Origin: an uncultured Acidobacteriota bacterium
GTDB lineage: Bacteria; Acidobacteriota; Thermoanaerobaculia; Gp7-AA8
NCBI GenBank assembly: GCA_946887105.1
Contig: CAMPKJ010000122.1
Location: forward strand, 1-13,902
Direction of reading: 5' to 3'
Length of the DNA: 13,902 bases
Under the pieces are notes generated by a model. That model ran no database searches and was not told the origin of the DNA. It saw only the letters and a program-made list of their open reading frames with translations. Positions 13,452-13,902 of the stretch are shown here, piece after piece (position 1 is the stretch's first letter; each line of letters begins with the position of its first letter). The translations under genes were made by a program, and so were the position numbers.

Positions 13452-13902
13452 TCCGGTCACGCGCCGCGCCGCGATGCGGAGCACGGCCATCGCGGCCATG
13501 AACCATCGCGCCCATGCCGCCCAGCGACGGCCGTAATAAGCGCGCCCCCATTGGAGAAGATCGAGCCAGAGCAGCCCCGGATCGCGAGGCATCGTCGCGC
13601 CGCCTTCGTGCGCGACGCGTGCGTCCTCGACGATGCGCACGCGCCAGCCGGCGCGCCGCGCACGCGCGCACAGCTCGAGGTCCTGCGCGTAGAAGCGATA
13701 GCTCTCGTTCAGCGGGCCCGCGTCGTTCCACGTCTCGCGGCGGAACGCCATCGCCGCGCCGCTGACCCACGCCACCTCGCCGTTGGAAACGCGACTGCGC
13801 CTGGGCAGGAAACGCGCGCTGCCGCTGACCATCACCGCGAGCCAGAGCAGGGTCGGCAGCGGCCCTCCGCTCCATTGCGGCGTGCCGTCCAGGTTCAGCA
13901 GG
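13317..13902 (-). CDS. Glycosyltransferase, GT2 family, C-terminal part (5' end outside window)
   Basis: The frame enters from the right edge with no start in the window and gives about 194 residues ending at a stop at 13317. The first visible residues, LLNLDGTPQWSGGPLPTLLW, and then VAWVSGAAMAFRRETWNDAG, YRFYAQDLELCARARRAGWR and VRIVEDARVAHEGGAT are the C-terminal half of an inverting GT-A transferase, of the rhamnosyltransferase-like GT2 kind. The usual YxED before the acceptor base reads YAQD. A hydrophobic, Trp-rich stretch (WAAWARWFMAAMAVLRIAAR) and the helix EYRRALRQLFAER follow, as often seen at the end of these proteins. The nucleotide-binding DxD lies outside the window. It faces the GT4 gene and overlaps its 3' end by 135 bp. 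Confidence 0.85.
   Translation of the reverse strand, partial: LLNLDGTPQWSGGPLPTLLWLAVMVSGSARFLPRRSRVSNGEVAWVSGAAMAFRRETWNDAGPLNESYRFYAQDLELCARARRAGWRVRIVEDARVAHEGGATMPRDPGLLWLDLLQWGRAYYGRRWAAWARWFMAAMAVLRIAARRVTGSTTGEYRRALRQLFAEREKVADQHAGGVPALDQPPSGVTDRSRP

Noticed and set aside
1..13902. CRISPR arrays, tRNA/rRNA genes, insertion sequences, phage or toxin-antitoxin modules
   Set aside because: No regularly spaced repeats, cloverleaf-like sequences, terminal inverted repeats with transposase, or recognisable toxin/antitoxin proteins were found on reading both strands.

Overview
This is a high-GC stretch, roughly 64 % by eye, packed with genes. The longest gap between called genes is about 125 bases, so no stretch over 300 bases lacks a gene. 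No tRNA, rRNA, CRISPR array, insertion sequence or phage gene was seen. The likely source is a diderm (Gram-negative type) bacterium. The evidence is a lipoprotein with a lipobox, an O-antigen/capsule-type ABC exporter, and a polyprenyl-phosphate sugar-1-phosphate transferase. High-GC environmental phyla such as Acidobacteriota would fit, but nothing here fixes the phylum.

Region 1 (1-2850, minus strand) is one operon. In transcription order it encodes a small four-helix membrane protein, an ABC-2 type ATPase, two related permeases, and the start of an unrecognised gene that runs off the left edge. The genes are separated by 6 bp or overlap by 4 bp (ATGA, GTGA) up to the second permease, then 54 bp. 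The ATPase-plus-two-permeases layout resembles the mycobacterial fluoroquinolone exporter (Rv2688c-Rv2686c), but the substrate is unknown.

Region 2 (2938-6617) holds short, mostly single-gene units. They are a 76-residue hypothetical protein, an ACR3 arsenite efflux permease, a divergent lipoprotein with a cupredoxin-like domain, a MarR regulator, and a divergent Na+/Ca2+-exchanger family protein. Both divergent intergenic regions carry inverted repeats that look like regulator-binding sites.

Region 3 (6679-13902) is part of a surface polysaccharide locus. The minus-strand operon encodes a Wzm/TagG-like permease, a Wzt/KpsT-like ATPase and an initiating sugar-phosphate transferase. The plus-strand operon encodes a GT-C type membrane glycosyltransferase and two GT-B (GT4-like) glycosyltransferases, overlapping by 4 bp or separated by 1 bp. 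A GT2-family glycosyltransferase enters from the right edge on the minus strand, and its 3' end overlaps the last GT4 gene by 135 bp. The likely scheme is that the sugar transferase loads the lipid carrier, the soluble glycosyltransferases extend the glycan, the ABC pair exports it, and the GT-C enzyme adds sugars on the periplasmic side.

I found no clearly new defence or mobile system. The best leads are the stellacyanin-like copper site with glutamine in the axial position, the asymmetric ion-binding motifs of the exchanger, the repeated MarR-type sites, a probable leaderless GTG start for the exporter operon, and the long convergent gene overlap.
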